Positions 1 through 9,166 of a stretch of 64,000 nucleotides of DNA are shown piece by piece. Source of the DNA: Antribacter soli (GTDB lineage Bacteria > Actinomycetota > Actinomycetes > Actinomycetales > Cellulomonadaceae); assembly GCF_021568775.1 (NCBI RefSeq), contig NZ_JAKGSG010000011.1:1-64000 (forward strand), written 5' to 3'. The position numbers were made by a program, and so were the translations under genes. The notes beneath the pieces are model-generated. The model saw only the letters and a program-made list of their open reading frames with translations. It had not been told where the DNA came from and did no database searches. How positions within the stretch are numbered: position 1 is the first letter of the stretch; each line of letters opens with the position of its first letter.

Positions 1-146
1 GAGGCACCCGTGATCAGCTGGCTGGCGGTGGCGGCCGCAGGCGCGGGTTCCTAGCGGACCGCGCGGCGGGCTGTCGCGGGGGTGGTCCACCGCGGCGGCC
101 CGACGCCGTCCAGGAAAGAAGATTCGTCCAGACGGTTCTTTCGGTC

Positions 147-181
147 TTGACAACAAGATTTGTCGGTGACAGCGTTGTGGC
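147..181 (+). promoter_or_regulatory. Promoter and dyad ahead of the ArsR gene
   Basis: TTGACA at 147-152 is a good -35 box. It overlaps a dyad, GACAA (149-153) and TTGTC (160-164) with a 6-base centre, which suits a winged-helix dimer. No convincing ribosome site lies between it and the ATG at 182. Autoregulation by the downstream ArsR-like protein is an inference. The first 146 bases contain no gene I can support. Confidence 0.45.
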
Positions 182-787
182 ATGCAAGATGTCGCAGTGA
201 TCGAGGATGCCGCAGCCGCGGAGGTCTCGCTCGATCCGATCCGGGCTCGGATCCTCGCGGAGCTGGCCGAGCCACACACCGCGACCACACTCGCGGCGCG
301 GCTCGGGCTTGCTCGGCAGAAGGTCAACTACCACGTCAAGACCCTTGAGCAGCACGGTCTGGTGGAGCTGGTCGATGAGCGTCGCAAGGGCAACATGACC
401 GAGCGGGTCGTGCGGGCTTCCGCTGCGGCCTACGTGATCTCGCCGGCCGCGCTCGCCGCGGTCGCGCCCGATCCGGCCCGGTCGCCCGATCGGCTGTCCT
501 CGCGCTGGCTGCTCGCGCTCGCCGCGCGGCTCGTTCGGGAGACGGGCGCGCTCGTCAACGGGGCGGCGCGGGCCAAGAAGCCGCTCGCCACGTTCGGGCT
601 CGATGCCGAAGTGCGGTTCGCGAAGCCGGCTGATCGCGCCGCGTTCTTGGCTGAGCTCACGGACGCGGTCACCGAGCTCGTCAGCAAGTACCACGCCGAA
701 ACCGGTCGGCCGCACCGCCTGATCGTCGCGGTGCACCCGACCATCACCGAAGACGCCGACCCGCCAGCAAAGGAACAGCAGCCATGA
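182..787 (+). CDS. ArsR-family winged-helix transcriptional regulator
   Basis: A 201-residue regulator. The N-terminal ~80 residues form an ArsR-like winged helix: residues 15-30 give the DPIRARILAEL helix typical of the family, followed by the recognition helix LARQKVNYHVKTLEQHGLV and a basic wing. No metal-binding cysteine pair is seen, so it is not a classical metal sensor. The C-terminal half is unassigned and may bind a ligand. The stop overlaps the next start (ATGA at 784-787), so it is translationally coupled to an SRPBCC protein. This ArsR plus AHSA1/SRPBCC pairing is common in actinobacteria. It probably represses its own promoter through the dyad at 149-164. Confidence 0.88.
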   Translation: MQDVAVIEDAAAAEVSLDPIRARILAELAEPHTATTLAARLGLARQKVNYHVKTLEQHGLVELVDERRKGNMTERVVRASAAAYVISPAALAAVAPDPARSPDRLSSRWLLALAARLVRETGALVNGAARAKKPLATFGLDAEVRFAKPADRAAFLAELTDAVTELVSKYHAETGRPHRLIVAVHPTITEDADPPAKEQQP

Positions 788-1518
788 CCCATCCATTCGA
801 GGTACGCAACGAGTTCACCGTCGACGCCACGCCGGACGAGGTGTGGGAGGCGATCGCGGCGGGGCCGGGAGTCGACTCCTGGCTCATGGGGCGCACAGAG
901 ATCGACAGCGCCAGCAGGTCCATCAGGTTCGCCATGTTCGGCGAGGTGTCCACCGGCACCATCACGGTCTGGGAACCCGGTCACCGCTACGCATGGCACG
1001 AGGACCAGAACCCGGACGGCACGTTCACCGCCTACGAGTGGCTCATCGAGGCGCGAGACGGTGGCGGCTCGGTGGTTCGCGTGGTGCACAGTGGTCTCCT
1101 CGGCGAGGACTGGGAGGCCGAGTACAACGGCCTGTCCGTCGGCGACCGGGCCCACATGAAGAAGCTCGCCGTCTACCTGAAGCACTTCGCACCGCGCACC
1201 GCGACGGAGTCGCTGTTCCTGCCCGGGCCGATCATCGAGGACGCGTGGGCAGCCATGACAGCGGCGATCGGGGCCGGCGCGAACGCGACGGACGGTCAGC
1301 CCGCCCGGCTCAGCGTGCCCGGGATCGAGCCGGTCGACGGCACCATCGAGTTCGTGATCCCGTCGAGCTTCGTGGGCATGCGTACCGACGACGCGATCTA
1401 CGGGCTGATCCACGGCTACAACGGCATGGTCGGCGCGACCGCGCAGTACTTCGACGACCGCGACCGGTCGACCGAGACCGAGGCGTGGCAGAAGTGGCTC
1501 GGCAGCCTCGCGGCCTGA
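784..1518 (+). CDS. SRPBCC (AHSA1-like) domain protein
   Basis: A 244-residue cytosolic protein. The first ~145 residues look like the START/SRPBCC fold, a helix-grip hydrophobic cavity: it opens with an EFTVDATPDEVWEAI strand-helix and carries TGTITVWEPGHRYAWH further on. The remaining ~100 residues are less clear and could be a second, degenerate copy. Members bind lipids or small hydrophobic molecules, or act as Hsp90 co-chaperone relatives, but the ligand here cannot be read from sequence. It starts inside the stop of the ArsR gene, so both are made from one message. Confidence 0.8.
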   Translation: MTHPFEVRNEFTVDATPDEVWEAIAAGPGVDSWLMGRTEIDSASRSIRFAMFGEVSTGTITVWEPGHRYAWHEDQNPDGTFTAYEWLIEARDGGGSVVRVVHSGLLGEDWEAEYNGLSVGDRAHMKKLAVYLKHFAPRTATESLFLPGPIIEDAWAAMTAAIGAGANATDGQPARLSVPGIEPVDGTIEFVIPSSFVGMRTDDAIYGLIHGYNGMVGATAQYFDDRDRSTETEAWQKWLGSLAA

Positions 1519-1672
1519 TCACCGCACACCGGCCGGTCACCATCGGCCGTCGGATGCGGACGACCCGCCCCGAAGGGCCACCGCAGGCCTCCTGACGTGC
1601 GAGCACGCACAAACGGAGTGAATGTCGAGACAGCGCGGCGCAACGGTGCGCCGCCACGACGAAGGAGTCGAC

Positions 1673-1822
1673 ATGCCCGCGTGGCTCATCCTCATTCTGG
1701 TCGGCGTGGCCCTGGTGATCCTGGGGTTTGCCACGGAGATCGGCCAGTTCCTCATCTGGATCGGCGTGATCGTCCTTGTGGCGAGCCTGATCCTCGCTCT
1801 CGTCGGACGCAGCCGGGCCTAG
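1673..1822 (+). CDS. Small two-helix membrane protein (49 aa)
   Basis: A 49-residue hydrophobic peptide with two predicted membrane segments (roughly residues 3-19 and 24-43) joined by a short loop and ending in a basic tail, GRSRA. The ATG at 1673 is chosen because a strong ribosome site (GAAGGAG, 1661-1667) sits 5 bases upstream. A longer reading from 1622 would add a charged leader with no ribosome site. It resembles small actinobacterial hydrophobic proteins of unknown function. It stands alone: 154 bases of unassigned sequence separate it from the SRPBCC gene, and a palindromic repeat follows 50 bases downstream. Confidence 0.65.
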   Translation: MPAWLILILVGVALVILGFATEIGQFLIWIGVIVLVASLILALVGRSRA

Positions 1823-1870
1823 CGGCTCTGGTTGGGCGTGGCGACAGCCCGGCTGACCGGGTGACCTGAC

Positions 1871-1936
1871 GCGCCGACCAGGATCTGGGTTGCGGAAAGG
1901 CGGGGCAAAGCCCAAACCACAGCCATGTCGGCGCGG
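1871..1936. repeat. Palindromic element copy A (degenerate)
   Basis: The left arm begins GCGCCGACCAGGATCTGGGT and continues to 1895. The right arm (about 1909-1935) is decayed but still matches the complement in outline (CCCAAACC ... TGTCGGCGCG). It belongs with the elements at 14723-14780 and 45141-45202. It lies between the 49-aa gene and the convergent LacI stop (TAA at 1942-1944), where it may also act as a two-way terminator. Confidence 0.7.
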
Positions 1937-1941
1937 GTGTT

Positions 1942-3048
1942 TTATTTGAGTGACCTCGCCGCGGCCGCCGTCGAGCGGCGCACGACCAGGTGTGACGGCA
2001 GGGCGACGGCGTCCGGCGGGGGAGTGCCGACGACGCGTCCGAGCAGCTGCTGGAACGCGACTCGTCCCTGTTCGACGAAGTCGACGCTCAGGGTCGTCAG
2101 CGGCGGCGAGAAGTAGGCCGCCTCGGGGATGTCGTCGACGCCGGTGACGCTCACGTCCTCCGGCACGCGGAGCCCGCGCTCGGCGAGCGCCAGCATGACC
2201 CCCAGCGCCATCTGGTCGTTGGCCGCGACCACCGCTGTGAAGTCCAGGCGTTCGCCCGGCAGGCCGGCGATCGCCTCGTGGCCGGACCTCGCGGACCAGT
2301 CACCGTGGATCACGCCGGTCGAGCGCATCCCGTGGGCGTCGACGGCCACCTCGAAGGCCCGGGCACGGTTCCGGGCCGCCGCCCACCTCGACGGGCCGGC
2401 GACGTGCAGGACCCGGCGGTGCCCGAGCTCGGCCAGATGGCCGACGAGCGCCGGGATGCCCACGCTGGTCAGCTCCGACCTGTCGCTGAAGGCGTCGTCC
2501 TCCTCGGTGCCCAGGTAGACGGGCACCTTGAAGTCGGCCGCCTCGAAGGCGCGCGTCATCTCGTCGGTGGAGGAGAACGCCAGGATCCCCGCCAGGTCGT
2601 GCTGACGGACAAGGGACAGTGCCTTCGCGATCGCCCGGGCGTCGCTCATGTCCAGCGTGACGATGTCCAGGAGGTACCCGGCCTCCCGCGCGGCGGCGGC
2701 CGCACCTTGGACGATCCGGCTCGGCCCGAACTGGTCCAGCTCGTGCGTGAGCGCGCCGATCCGGTGCGACCGCCCGGTGGTCAGGGTGCGCGCCGTGAGG
2801 TTCGGTCGGTAGTCGAGCGCGTCCAGGGCCTGGACGACGCGCTCACGCGTCTCGGGCCGGATGCCTTCGTAGCCCTTGAGGTACCTGCTGACGGTCTGGT
2901 GAGAGACGCCGGCCATGGTCGCGACGTCGTAGATCGTCGCGGGACGGGCACCGGCAGAGGCCCGGGTGGCCGGCTCTTGTGCGCCTTCCGCCGCCTCCAC
3001 CCGCGGTTCGGGATCGACGGCTCGCGTCCTGCCCGCGTCCGGGTGCAT
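1942..3048 (-). CDS. LacI-family regulator of the GH42 operon
   Basis: A 368-residue regulator. After a ~35-residue disordered leader comes the LacI helix-turn-helix and hinge (TIYDVATMAGVSHQTVSRYL, about residues 38-57), then a periplasmic-binding-protein-like sugar-sensing domain with the usual GVDDIPEA and ANDQMALGVMLAL segments. The ATG at 3048 is preceded by GGAGGA five bases upstream. It is divergent from the beta-galactosidase/transporter operon, and a perfect 14-bp palindrome sits in the shared intergenic region. It therefore probably represses that operon, and perhaps itself, until a galactoside is present. The effector identity is inferred. Confidence 0.92.
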   Translation of the reverse strand: MHPDAGRTRAVDPEPRVEAAEGAQEPATRASAGARPATIYDVATMAGVSHQTVSRYLKGYEGIRPETRERVVQALDALDYRPNLTARTLTTGRSHRIGALTHELDQFGPSRIVQGAAAAAREAGYLLDIVTLDMSDARAIAKALSLVRQHDLAGILAFSSTDEMTRAFEAADFKVPVYLGTEEDDAFSDRSELTSVGIPALVGHLAELGHRRVLHVAGPSRWAAARNRARAFEVAVDAHGMRSTGVIHGDWSARSGHEAIAGLPGERLDFTAVVAANDQMALGVMLALAERGLRVPEDVSVTGVDDIPEAAYFSPPLTTLSVDFVEQGRVAFQQLLGRVVGTPPPDAVALPSHLVVRRSTAAAARSLK

Positions 3049-3145
3049 GAGTCCTCCTCCAGGGGGGCCACTTGTGATGGTGGCCTCAGGCTACCGGTCC
3101 GACACCGGTGATGTGGCCGGAAACATCGACATGTCGAGCACCTCT

Positions 3146-3159
3146 TGTTACCGGTAACA
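3146..3159. promoter_or_regulatory. Palindromic LacI-type operator
   Basis: TGTTACCGGTAACA is a perfect 14-bp palindrome with the central CG typical of LacI-family operators. A possible -10 box (TACGCT, 3163-3168) follows 3 bases later, so a bound repressor would block the promoter of the GH42 operon. A second perfect palindrome, TCGACATGTCGA, lies at 3126-3137 and may be an auxiliary site. Confidence 0.7.
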
Positions 3160-3214
3160 TTCTACGCTAGCGTGCCGTCCACGTCCCGCCTCGACAATGG
3201 AGTGAACGGCCCCG

Positions 3215-5368
3215 ATGGACTCACGAATCCCTGCCCGACTGCCCAGCGGCCTGCTGTTCGGTGTGGCGTACTACCCCGAGTACCACGTCGTCGAGCGCAC
3301 CCACGAGGACCTCGACCTCATGCGGGCGGCGAGCATGAACGTCATCCGGGTGGGGGAGTCGGTGTGGTCCACGTGGGAGCCGCGTGACGGCGAGCTGGAC
3401 CTCGACTGGCTCGCTCCGGTGCTCGACGCCGCCCACGAGCGCGGCATCCGAGCGATCCTCGGGACTCCGACGTACGCCGTGCCGCCGTGGCTGTCGACGG
3501 CCTATCCCGAGATCGCCGGCGAACGGCGCACGGGCGAGCGCATCCCGTGGGGCGCTCGTCAGGAGGTCGACTACACGCACCCCGCGTTCCTGTTCCACGC
3601 CGAACGGGTGGTCCGCGCGATCCTGGAGCGCTACGCGCAGCACCCGGCGATCATCGGCTACCAGGTCGACAACGAGCCCGGTCTCGAGCTGTTCCACAAC
3701 CACGGTGTGTTCACCCGGTTCGTGCGCCACCTGCAGGGGATCTACGGCGACGTGGAGACCCTCAACCGCGAGTGGGGCCTGACCTACTGGTCGCACCGGA
3801 TCGGCGACTGGTCGCAGCTGTGGCGCCCGGACGGCAACAGCTTCCCGCAGTACGACCTGGCCTGGCGCCGGTTCCAGGCCGAGCTGACCACCGACTTCAT
3901 CGCGTGGCAGGTCGGGCTCGTCGACGAGTACCGGAGCCCGGACCAGTTCGTCACCACCTGCCTGCAGTACCCGCGCCGCGGCCTGGACGACGAGCAGCTG
4001 GGCCGGCGGCTGGACGTCAGCGCCGGCAATCCCTACTACGGGATGCAGGACCACCTCGACACCGCCAAGGAGCTCGCGCAGCCGAACGACTGGACGACGA
4101 CCGGCGTCCCCGGCCTGTTCCGGCAGGCCGACCGGCTCTACTCGTCGAGGCAGGCGCGCTACCTGGTCACCGAGACCAACGCCCAGTCGATCGGTACCGC
4201 CGACTCGAACTTCCCGCCGTACCCCGGCCAGCTCAAGCAGGCCGCGTACGCGTTCATCTCCCGCGGCGCGGCGATGATCGAGTACTGGCACTGGCACACG
4301 CTCCCGTACGGCACCGAGACGTACTGGGGCGGCGTGCTGCCGCACAGCCTGCGCCCGGGCCGCGTCTACCGCGAGGTCTCCCAGATCGGCGAAGAGCTGG
4401 AACGGCTCGGGTCGGCGCTCGACGGCTACGAGCCGGATGCCGACGTCGCGATCCTGTGGTCGACGCCGAGCCGCTTCGCGATGCAGTACATGCCACCGCT
4501 CGCTTCCGGCGGGCAGCCCGACGACCAGGCGTACGAGCACATCGTCGACGCCTTCCACCGCGGCGTCGTCGATGCCGGGCTGCAGGCGCGGATCCTGCAC
4601 CTGCCCCAGGCGCACGCCTTGGGCGCGGATGAGCTCGCCCGCCGCTTCCCCGTCCTCGTCGCCGCCGGGCTGTACATCACCACCGACGACGACCTGAGCC
4701 TGCTGCGTGAGTACGCCGCGGCCGGCGGTCACCTCGTCCTCGGGCCGCGCACCGCCTACGCCGACGAGGAAGCACGCGCCCGCGTCGCGGTGGCGCCCGA
4801 CCAGCTGCATGCCGCCGCCGGCGTCTGGTACGAGGAGTTCTCCAACCTCGACGCCGACGTCCAGGTGGTGGCCACGGGTGGCAGCCCGCTCGTCCTGGAC
4901 GCGGACGCCACCGCCCAGCGGTGGGTCGACGGGCTGATCTCTGATGGCGCGGAGGCCCTGGCCACGTACAAGCACCCGCGCTTCGGCGACTTCCCCACCG
5001 TTGTCACCCATCCGCACGGCAGCGGACGTGTCACGACGGTCGGCACCGTCCCGTCGCCCGGGCTGGCGTCCGCCGTCGCGCGCTGGGCCGTACCGGGACG
5101 CATCGGTGACCTGCTCGCCGGCGATCACGGCCCGGCCGTCACCGTCTCCTCGGGCACCCTGCCCGACGGAGGGCGCGCCTGGTTCGTCTTCAACTGGGGC
5201 TGGGGCGAGTCGAGCCTCGTCCTCGCGACCGACGTCCGGGACGCGACGACCGACCAGACCTACGCCGCCGGCGCGCAGCTCGCGCTCGGGCCGTGGGGCT
5301 GCCGGACGCTGGTCGACGAGCGACCGGCGCCTGAGTCCACCACCGACACGCCCGAGGCCGCCCGATGA
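3215..5368 (+). CDS. GH42 beta-galactosidase
   Basis: A 717-residue cytosolic glycoside hydrolase, normal length for GH42. It has the family layout: a TIM barrel (residues ~5-390), a trimerisation domain (~395-600) and a C-terminal beta domain. The acid/base glutamate is E154 in QVDNEPG and the nucleophile is E320 in VTETNAQ; the opening GVAYYPE is also typical. There is no signal peptide, so the substrate is an imported oligosaccharide. The ATG at 3215 has a weak GGAG upstream (~3199). It is first in an operon with two permeases and a binding lipoprotein, overlapping the next gene by 4 bases. Galactosides are the expected substrate; arabinosides are possible for some members. Confidence 0.94.
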   Translation: MDSRIPARLPSGLLFGVAYYPEYHVVERTHEDLDLMRAASMNVIRVGESVWSTWEPRDGELDLDWLAPVLDAAHERGIRAILGTPTYAVPPWLSTAYPEIAGERRTGERIPWGARQEVDYTHPAFLFHAERVVRAILERYAQHPAIIGYQVDNEPGLELFHNHGVFTRFVRHLQGIYGDVETLNREWGLTYWSHRIGDWSQLWRPDGNSFPQYDLAWRRFQAELTTDFIAWQVGLVDEYRSPDQFVTTCLQYPRRGLDDEQLGRRLDVSAGNPYYGMQDHLDTAKELAQPNDWTTTGVPGLFRQADRLYSSRQARYLVTETNAQSIGTADSNFPPYPGQLKQAAYAFISRGAAMIEYWHWHTLPYGTETYWGGVLPHSLRPGRVYREVSQIGEELERLGSALDGYEPDADVAILWSTPSRFAMQYMPPLASGGQPDDQAYEHIVDAFHRGVVDAGLQARILHLPQAHALGADELARRFPVLVAAGLYITTDDDLSLLREYAAAGGHLVLGPRTAYADEEARARVAVAPDQLHAAAGVWYEEFSNLDADVQVVATGGSPLVLDADATAQRWVDGLISDGAEALATYKHPRFGDFPTVVTHPHGSGRVTTVGTVPSPGLASAVARWAVPGRIGDLLAGDHGPAVTVSSGTLPDGGRAWFVFNWGWGESSLVLATDVRDATTDQTYAAGAQLALGPWGCRTLVDERPAPESTTDTPEAAR

Positions 5369-6303
5369 GTATCACCGTCCCACTGGCCGCACCGCCGTCG
5401 CGGGAACCGACGACCGTCGCCCACCCGATCAGGAAGCCGAAGAAGAACTGGCGAGGGTGGCTCTTCGTCTGGCCGTTCGCCGTCGTCTTCCTCTTCGCCT
5501 TCATGGCGCCGCTGCTGTACGCGGTGTGGCTGAGCCTGTTCCAGAACAGGCTGGTCGGGGGCAACTCGTTCGTCGGTCTCGACAACTACGTGACGGCGTT
5601 CCAGGACCCCGCCTTCTGGGACGGGTTCGGGAGAGTCTTCCTCTTCCTGCTGGTGGAGGTCCCCGTCATGCTGCTCCTCGCGCTGGCGGCGGCACTGGCG
5701 ATTGACAGCGCCCGGCTGTACGCCACCGGCCTCTTCCGGGTCGTGGTCTTCCTGCCCTACGCGGTCCCGGCCGTCGTCGCCGTCCTGATGTGGGGCTTCC
5801 TGTACAGCGACAACTTCGGCCTGACGGCCAGCATCAACGACTGGCTCGGGAGCGATGTGCTCCAGCCGTTTGCGCCGAGCTGGGTCACCGTGTCGATCGG
5901 CAACATCGTGACCTGGGAGTACGTCGGCTACAACATGGTGATCTTCTATTCAGCCCTGAAGACGATCCCGACCGAGCTGTACGAGGCCGCCGAGCTTGAC
6001 GGAGCCAACTCCTGGCAAGTCATCAGGGCCATCAAGCTGCCCGCCGCACGCGGCGCGATCGTGATCGCGACGATCTTCTCGATCATCGGCAGCTTCCAGC
6101 TGTTCAACGAGCCGAACGTCCTGAAGCCGCTGGCGAACAACGTCATCACCAGCCACTTCACGCCCAACATGTACGCCTACAACCTGTCGTTCGCCGGACA
6201 GCAGTACAACTACTCCGCCACCGTCGCGATCATCATGGGCGTCATCACGGCAGCGATCGCCTACGTGGTTCAGATCCGCGGGACCCGTCAGGAGGACCGC
6301 TGA
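5365..6303 (+). CDS. Sugar ABC transporter permease (MalF/UgpA type)
   Basis: A 312-residue inner-membrane permease with six predicted membrane helices after a ~30-residue basic cytosolic leader. The ABC-docking EAA loop is visible as EAAELDGANSWQVIRAIKLP (about residues 207-226). It overlaps the beta-galactosidase stop (ATGA) and its own stop overlaps the next start, so the proteins are made in stoichiometric coupling. With the downstream permease and lipoprotein it forms a CUT1-type importer. No ATPase gene is present; actinobacteria commonly supply a shared MsiK-like ATPase from elsewhere. Confidence 0.93.
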   Translation: MSITVPLAAPPSREPTTVAHPIRKPKKNWRGWLFVWPFAVVFLFAFMAPLLYAVWLSLFQNRLVGGNSFVGLDNYVTAFQDPAFWDGFGRVFLFLLVEVPVMLLLALAAALAIDSARLYATGLFRVVVFLPYAVPAVVAVLMWGFLYSDNFGLTASINDWLGSDVLQPFAPSWVTVSIGNIVTWEYVGYNMVIFYSALKTIPTELYEAAELDGANSWQVIRAIKLPAARGAIVIATIFSIIGSFQLFNEPNVLKPLANNVITSHFTPNMYAYNLSFAGQQYNYSATVAIIMGVITAAIAYVVQIRGTRQEDR

Positions 6304-7199
6304 TGGCCATCAATCGTCGTATCCACCCCGCGGCGCGTCGAGGTATCTCGGTGACGCGCCCACGCAAGTCGGTCGCCATGACCTTGCTGGCCGCGTTGTT
6401 CCTGGTCTACGCGCTCGTGCCGATCGCGTGGCTGGTCATCAACTCGACCAAGACCCAGCCGGACCTGTTCTCGACGTTCGGGTTCTCCTTCGGTCACTCG
6501 TTCGCGCTGTGGGACAACGTCGTCGCGACCTTCACCTATGACGACGGCATCTTCGTGCGCTGGCTCGGCAACACGCTGCTCTACGTAGGCCTCGGCGCCG
6601 GCGGTGCGACGCTGCTCGCCACGCTGGCCGGCTACGGCCTGGCGAAGTTCAGGTTCCCCGGCCGCAGCGCCTACTTCGCCGTCGTCCTGGGTGCCGTCGC
6701 CGTCCCGGGAACCGCGCTGGCAGTGCCGACCTTCCTGCTGTTCAGCCAGCTCGGCATGACCAACACCCCCTGGGCGATCATCGTCCCCTCGCTGATCAGT
6801 CCGTTCGGCCTGTACCTCATCTGGGTGTACACGGTGGACTCGGTGCCGACCGAGCTCCTCGAAGCGGCGCGCCTCGACGGCGCGGGGGAGCTGCGGACCT
6901 TCTTCACGATCTCGATCCGGCTGCTGGCCCCCGGCATCGTCACCGTGGCGCTGTTCGCCATCGTGGCGACCTGGAACAACTACTTCCTGCCGCTGATCAT
7001 GCTCAGCGACCCGGACTGGTACCCGCTGACCGTCGGCCTCAACCAGTGGAGCGAGCAAGCGGCGGGGGTCGGCGCCGAGCCGATCTTCAACCTGGTCGTC
7101 ACCGGCTCCCTCATCACGATCGTCCCGATCGTCGCGATCTTCCTGTTCCTCCAGCGTTTCTGGCAGTCCGGCCTGAGCGCCGGGAGCGTCAAGCAGTAA
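6303..7199 (+). CDS. Sugar ABC transporter permease (MalG/UgpE type)
   Basis: A 298-residue inner-membrane permease, the second half of the heterodimeric channel. It has six predicted helices and an EAA loop, EAARLDGAGELRTFFTI, in the second half of the protein. Its ATG uses the last base of the previous stop (TGATG, 6301-6305), so translation is coupled. The cargo is inferred from the beta-galactosidase in the same operon to be a galactose-containing oligosaccharide. Confidence 0.93.
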   Translation: MAINRRIHPAARRGISVTRPRKSVAMTLLAALFLVYALVPIAWLVINSTKTQPDLFSTFGFSFGHSFALWDNVVATFTYDDGIFVRWLGNTLLYVGLGAGGATLLATLAGYGLAKFRFPGRSAYFAVVLGAVAVPGTALAVPTFLLFSQLGMTNTPWAIIVPSLISPFGLYLIWVYTVDSVPTELLEAARLDGAGELRTFFTISIRLLAPGIVTVALFAIVATWNNYFLPLIMLSDPDWYPLTVGLNQWSEQAAGVGAEPIFNLVVTGSLITIVPIVAIFLFLQRFWQSGLSAGSVKQ

Positions 7200-7236
7200 C
7201 CCCATCCCCACCACGACGAAGTGAAATGGAGTGACC

Positions 7237-8586
7237 GTGACCAGGTCAACCCGCACCACCCGAAAGACCGCGGCGGCCCTCGCCGCTGCGGCGCTGACCG
7301 CCATGACTCTCGCCGGCTGTGGCTCCGGCGACGGCCCGGGCGCCGCCGCCCCGGCCGGCTCGGCCGCCGACCTCGACGCCGCCCTCGAGGAAGGAGGCGA
7401 GCTCACCTACTGGACCTGGACCCCCTCCGGCGAGGCACAGGCCGAGGCATTCATGGAGGAGTACCCCAACGTCACGGTGACCGTCGTCAACGCCGGTACC
7501 GCGACCGAGGAGTACACCAAGCTGCAGAACGCCATCAAGGCCGGCTCGGGCGCCCCCGACGTCGCGCAGATCGAGTACTACGCCCTGCAGCAGTTCGTGC
7601 TGTCAGAGAGCCTGCTCGACCTGTCGGGCTACGGCTTCGGCGACCTGGAGGACACCTACACGGCCTCGACCTGGTCGGCCGTGACCGGCGGCGACGCGAT
7701 CTACGGGCTGCCGCAGGACTCCGGCCCCATGGTCCTCCTGTACAACCAGGAGATCTTCGACCAGTTCGGCCTCGCGGTGCCCACCACCTGGGACGAGTAC
7801 GTGGCCGCCGGCGAGAAGCTGCACGCCGCGGACCCGACGAAGTACATCACCAACGACGCCGGCGACCCCGGTTTCGCCCAGCCTCTCATCTGGCAGGCCG
7901 GTGGCCGTCCCTACCAGACCGACGGCACCACCGTGACGGTCAACCTGCAGGACGAGGGCACCAAGCTCTGGGCCGACACGTGGAACCAGCTCCTCGAGCC
8001 CGGGCTGCTCGCGGACATCCCCACGTGGAGCGACGACTGGTGGAAGGCCCTGAGCGACGGCACCGTGGCCACGATCGTCAGCGGTGCGTGGATGCCCGGC
8101 ATCATGGAGGGCTCCGTGCCTGACGGAGCCGGCAAGTGGCGCGTCGCGCCCCTGCCGAGCTACGACGGTTCCGCGATCACGGCCGAGAACGGCGGCAGCG
8201 CCCAGTCGGTCATCAAGCAGAGCGAGAACCCGGCGCTCGCCGCGGCGTTCCTGCGCTGGCTCAACAGCTCCGAGGAGAGCGTGAACGTCTTCCTGGAGAA
8301 CGGCGGCTTCCCCTCGACCACCGCACAGCTGAACTCCCCGGAGTTCCTCGCGGAGGCCCCTGAGTACTTCGGCGGCCAGCAGATCAACCAGGTCCTCGTC
8401 GATGCGTCCAAGAACGTGGCCACGGGCTGGCAGTACCTGCCGTATCAGGTCTACGCCAACAGCGTCTTCCCCGATACGGTCGGCACGGCCTACACGGCCA
8501 GCAGTGACCTCAACGCCGGCCTGCAGGCCTGGCAGGAGCAGATCGTCTCCTACGGGGACTCGCAGGGCTTCAGCGTCAACAAGTGA
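7237..8586 (+). CDS. Sugar-binding lipoprotein of the ABC importer
   Basis: A ~449-residue extracellular solute-binding protein (SBP_bac_1 / MalE-like). A basic N-terminus and hydrophobic stretch end in the lipobox LAGC, so it is lipid-anchored outside the membrane. Two GTG starts lie close together. The one at 7237 is preferred because TGGAG (7227-7231) is 5 bases upstream, whereas the GTG at 7231 would overlap that site. It follows the second permease by about 37 bases and is the last gene of the operon, ended by two strong hairpins at 8598-8660. Confidence 0.92.
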   Translation: MTRSTRTTRKTAAALAAAALTAMTLAGCGSGDGPGAAAPAGSAADLDAALEEGGELTYWTWTPSGEAQAEAFMEEYPNVTVTVVNAGTATEEYTKLQNAIKAGSGAPDVAQIEYYALQQFVLSESLLDLSGYGFGDLEDTYTASTWSAVTGGDAIYGLPQDSGPMVLLYNQEIFDQFGLAVPTTWDEYVAAGEKLHAADPTKYITNDAGDPGFAQPLIWQAGGRPYQTDGTTVTVNLQDEGTKLWADTWNQLLEPGLLADIPTWSDDWWKALSDGTVATIVSGAWMPGIMEGSVPDGAGKWRVAPLPSYDGSAITAENGGSAQSVIKQSENPALAAAFLRWLNSSEESVNVFLENGGFPSTTAQLNSPEFLAEAPEYFGGQQINQVLVDASKNVATGWQYLPYQVYANSVFPDTVGTAYTASSDLNAGLQAWQEQIVSYGDSQGFSVNK

Positions 8587-8597
8587 CGCTCGTACCC

Positions 8598-8660
8598 GGG
8601 GGCCGGCACCGACGCCGGCCCCCGTGGTCGAGAACGCGTGACGCCAGACGGCGTCACGCG
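8598..8660. terminator. Two tandem perfect hairpins after the GH42 operon
   Basis: The first hairpin has the 10-bp arms GGGGGCCGGC (8598-8607) and GCCGGCCCCC (8614-8623). The second has 11-bp arms CGCGTGACGCC (8635-8645) and GGCGTCACGCG (8650-8660) around AGAC. Neither has a U-tract, as is usual in high-GC actinobacteria. They close the binding-protein message. Confidence 0.75.
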
Positions 8661-8770
8661 CGGATCCCGTCCTGCGCAACCAGCTCACCGACAGCGACCA
8701 GTGCCTCAAGGGCCGGGTGATGGGGCCCGAGGCTACCGGCCGCCTGAAGGGCTGACGCCGCATCGCGCTC

Positions 8771-8796
8771 GACCACCCTCCCCAAGGAGGGTGGTC
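8771..8796. terminator. Hairpin terminator between convergent units
   Basis: An 11-bp perfect stem GACCACCCTCC / GGAGGGTGGTC with a CCAA loop (8782-8785). It lies 16 bases beyond the stop of the LapA-like gene on the minus strand, so it probably ends that message. Confidence 0.7.
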
Positions 8797-8812
8797 GTCG
8801 TGCGTTGCCCGA

Positions 8813-9166
8813 TCAGGAGCTGTGCGAGATGCGGCGTCGGAGCTGGCTGATGCGGACGGTGCCGATGACCAGGGCGACGACGCCGACGCCGATCCCCGCG
8901 ATGAGGAGGGCGAGCGCGAGGGGTACGGAACCCTGCATGCCGAGGAACGACACCAGGACCCGCTGGGTGTTCTGCAGCATGAAGATGATCAGGGCAATCA
9001 GGAGCAGGGCCGCGATGCAGACCCCGACCCATGCGGCGCCGGCTCGGGTGCGTGTAGCCCGGGGCGGACGACGAGCGGACCGGGTGGCCCTGCGTACGGC
9101 GTCAGGACCGGAGCCTGCGGCGCCGGGGTCTCCATTGGTGGTCGACCCGATGGGATCGGTGGCCAT
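8813..9166 (-). CDS. LapA-domain (DUF1049) small membrane protein
   Basis: About 117 residues from the ATG at 9166 (MATDPIGS...); a longer reading from 9202 is possible. A polar, basic N-terminal half precedes two closely spaced membrane helices (around AAWVGVCIAALLLIALIIFM and VPLALALLIAGIGVGVVALV). The helices bracket the NTQRVLVSFLG segment characteristic of LapA/DUF1049 proteins, and a basic tail follows. The role in Gram-positives is unknown. It lies about 100 bases downstream of the desaturase on the same strand and may be co-transcribed. Confidence 0.8.
   Translation of the reverse strand: MATDPIGSTTNGDPGAAGSGPDAVRRATRSARRPPRATRTRAGAAWVGVCIAALLLIALIIFMLQNTQRVLVSFLGMQGSVPLALALLIAGIGVGVVALVIGTVRISQLRRRISHSS

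Noticed and set aside
1-54. 3' end of an upstream gene
   Set aside because: A 17-codon open frame ends in TAG at 52-54, but nothing in it can be recognised.
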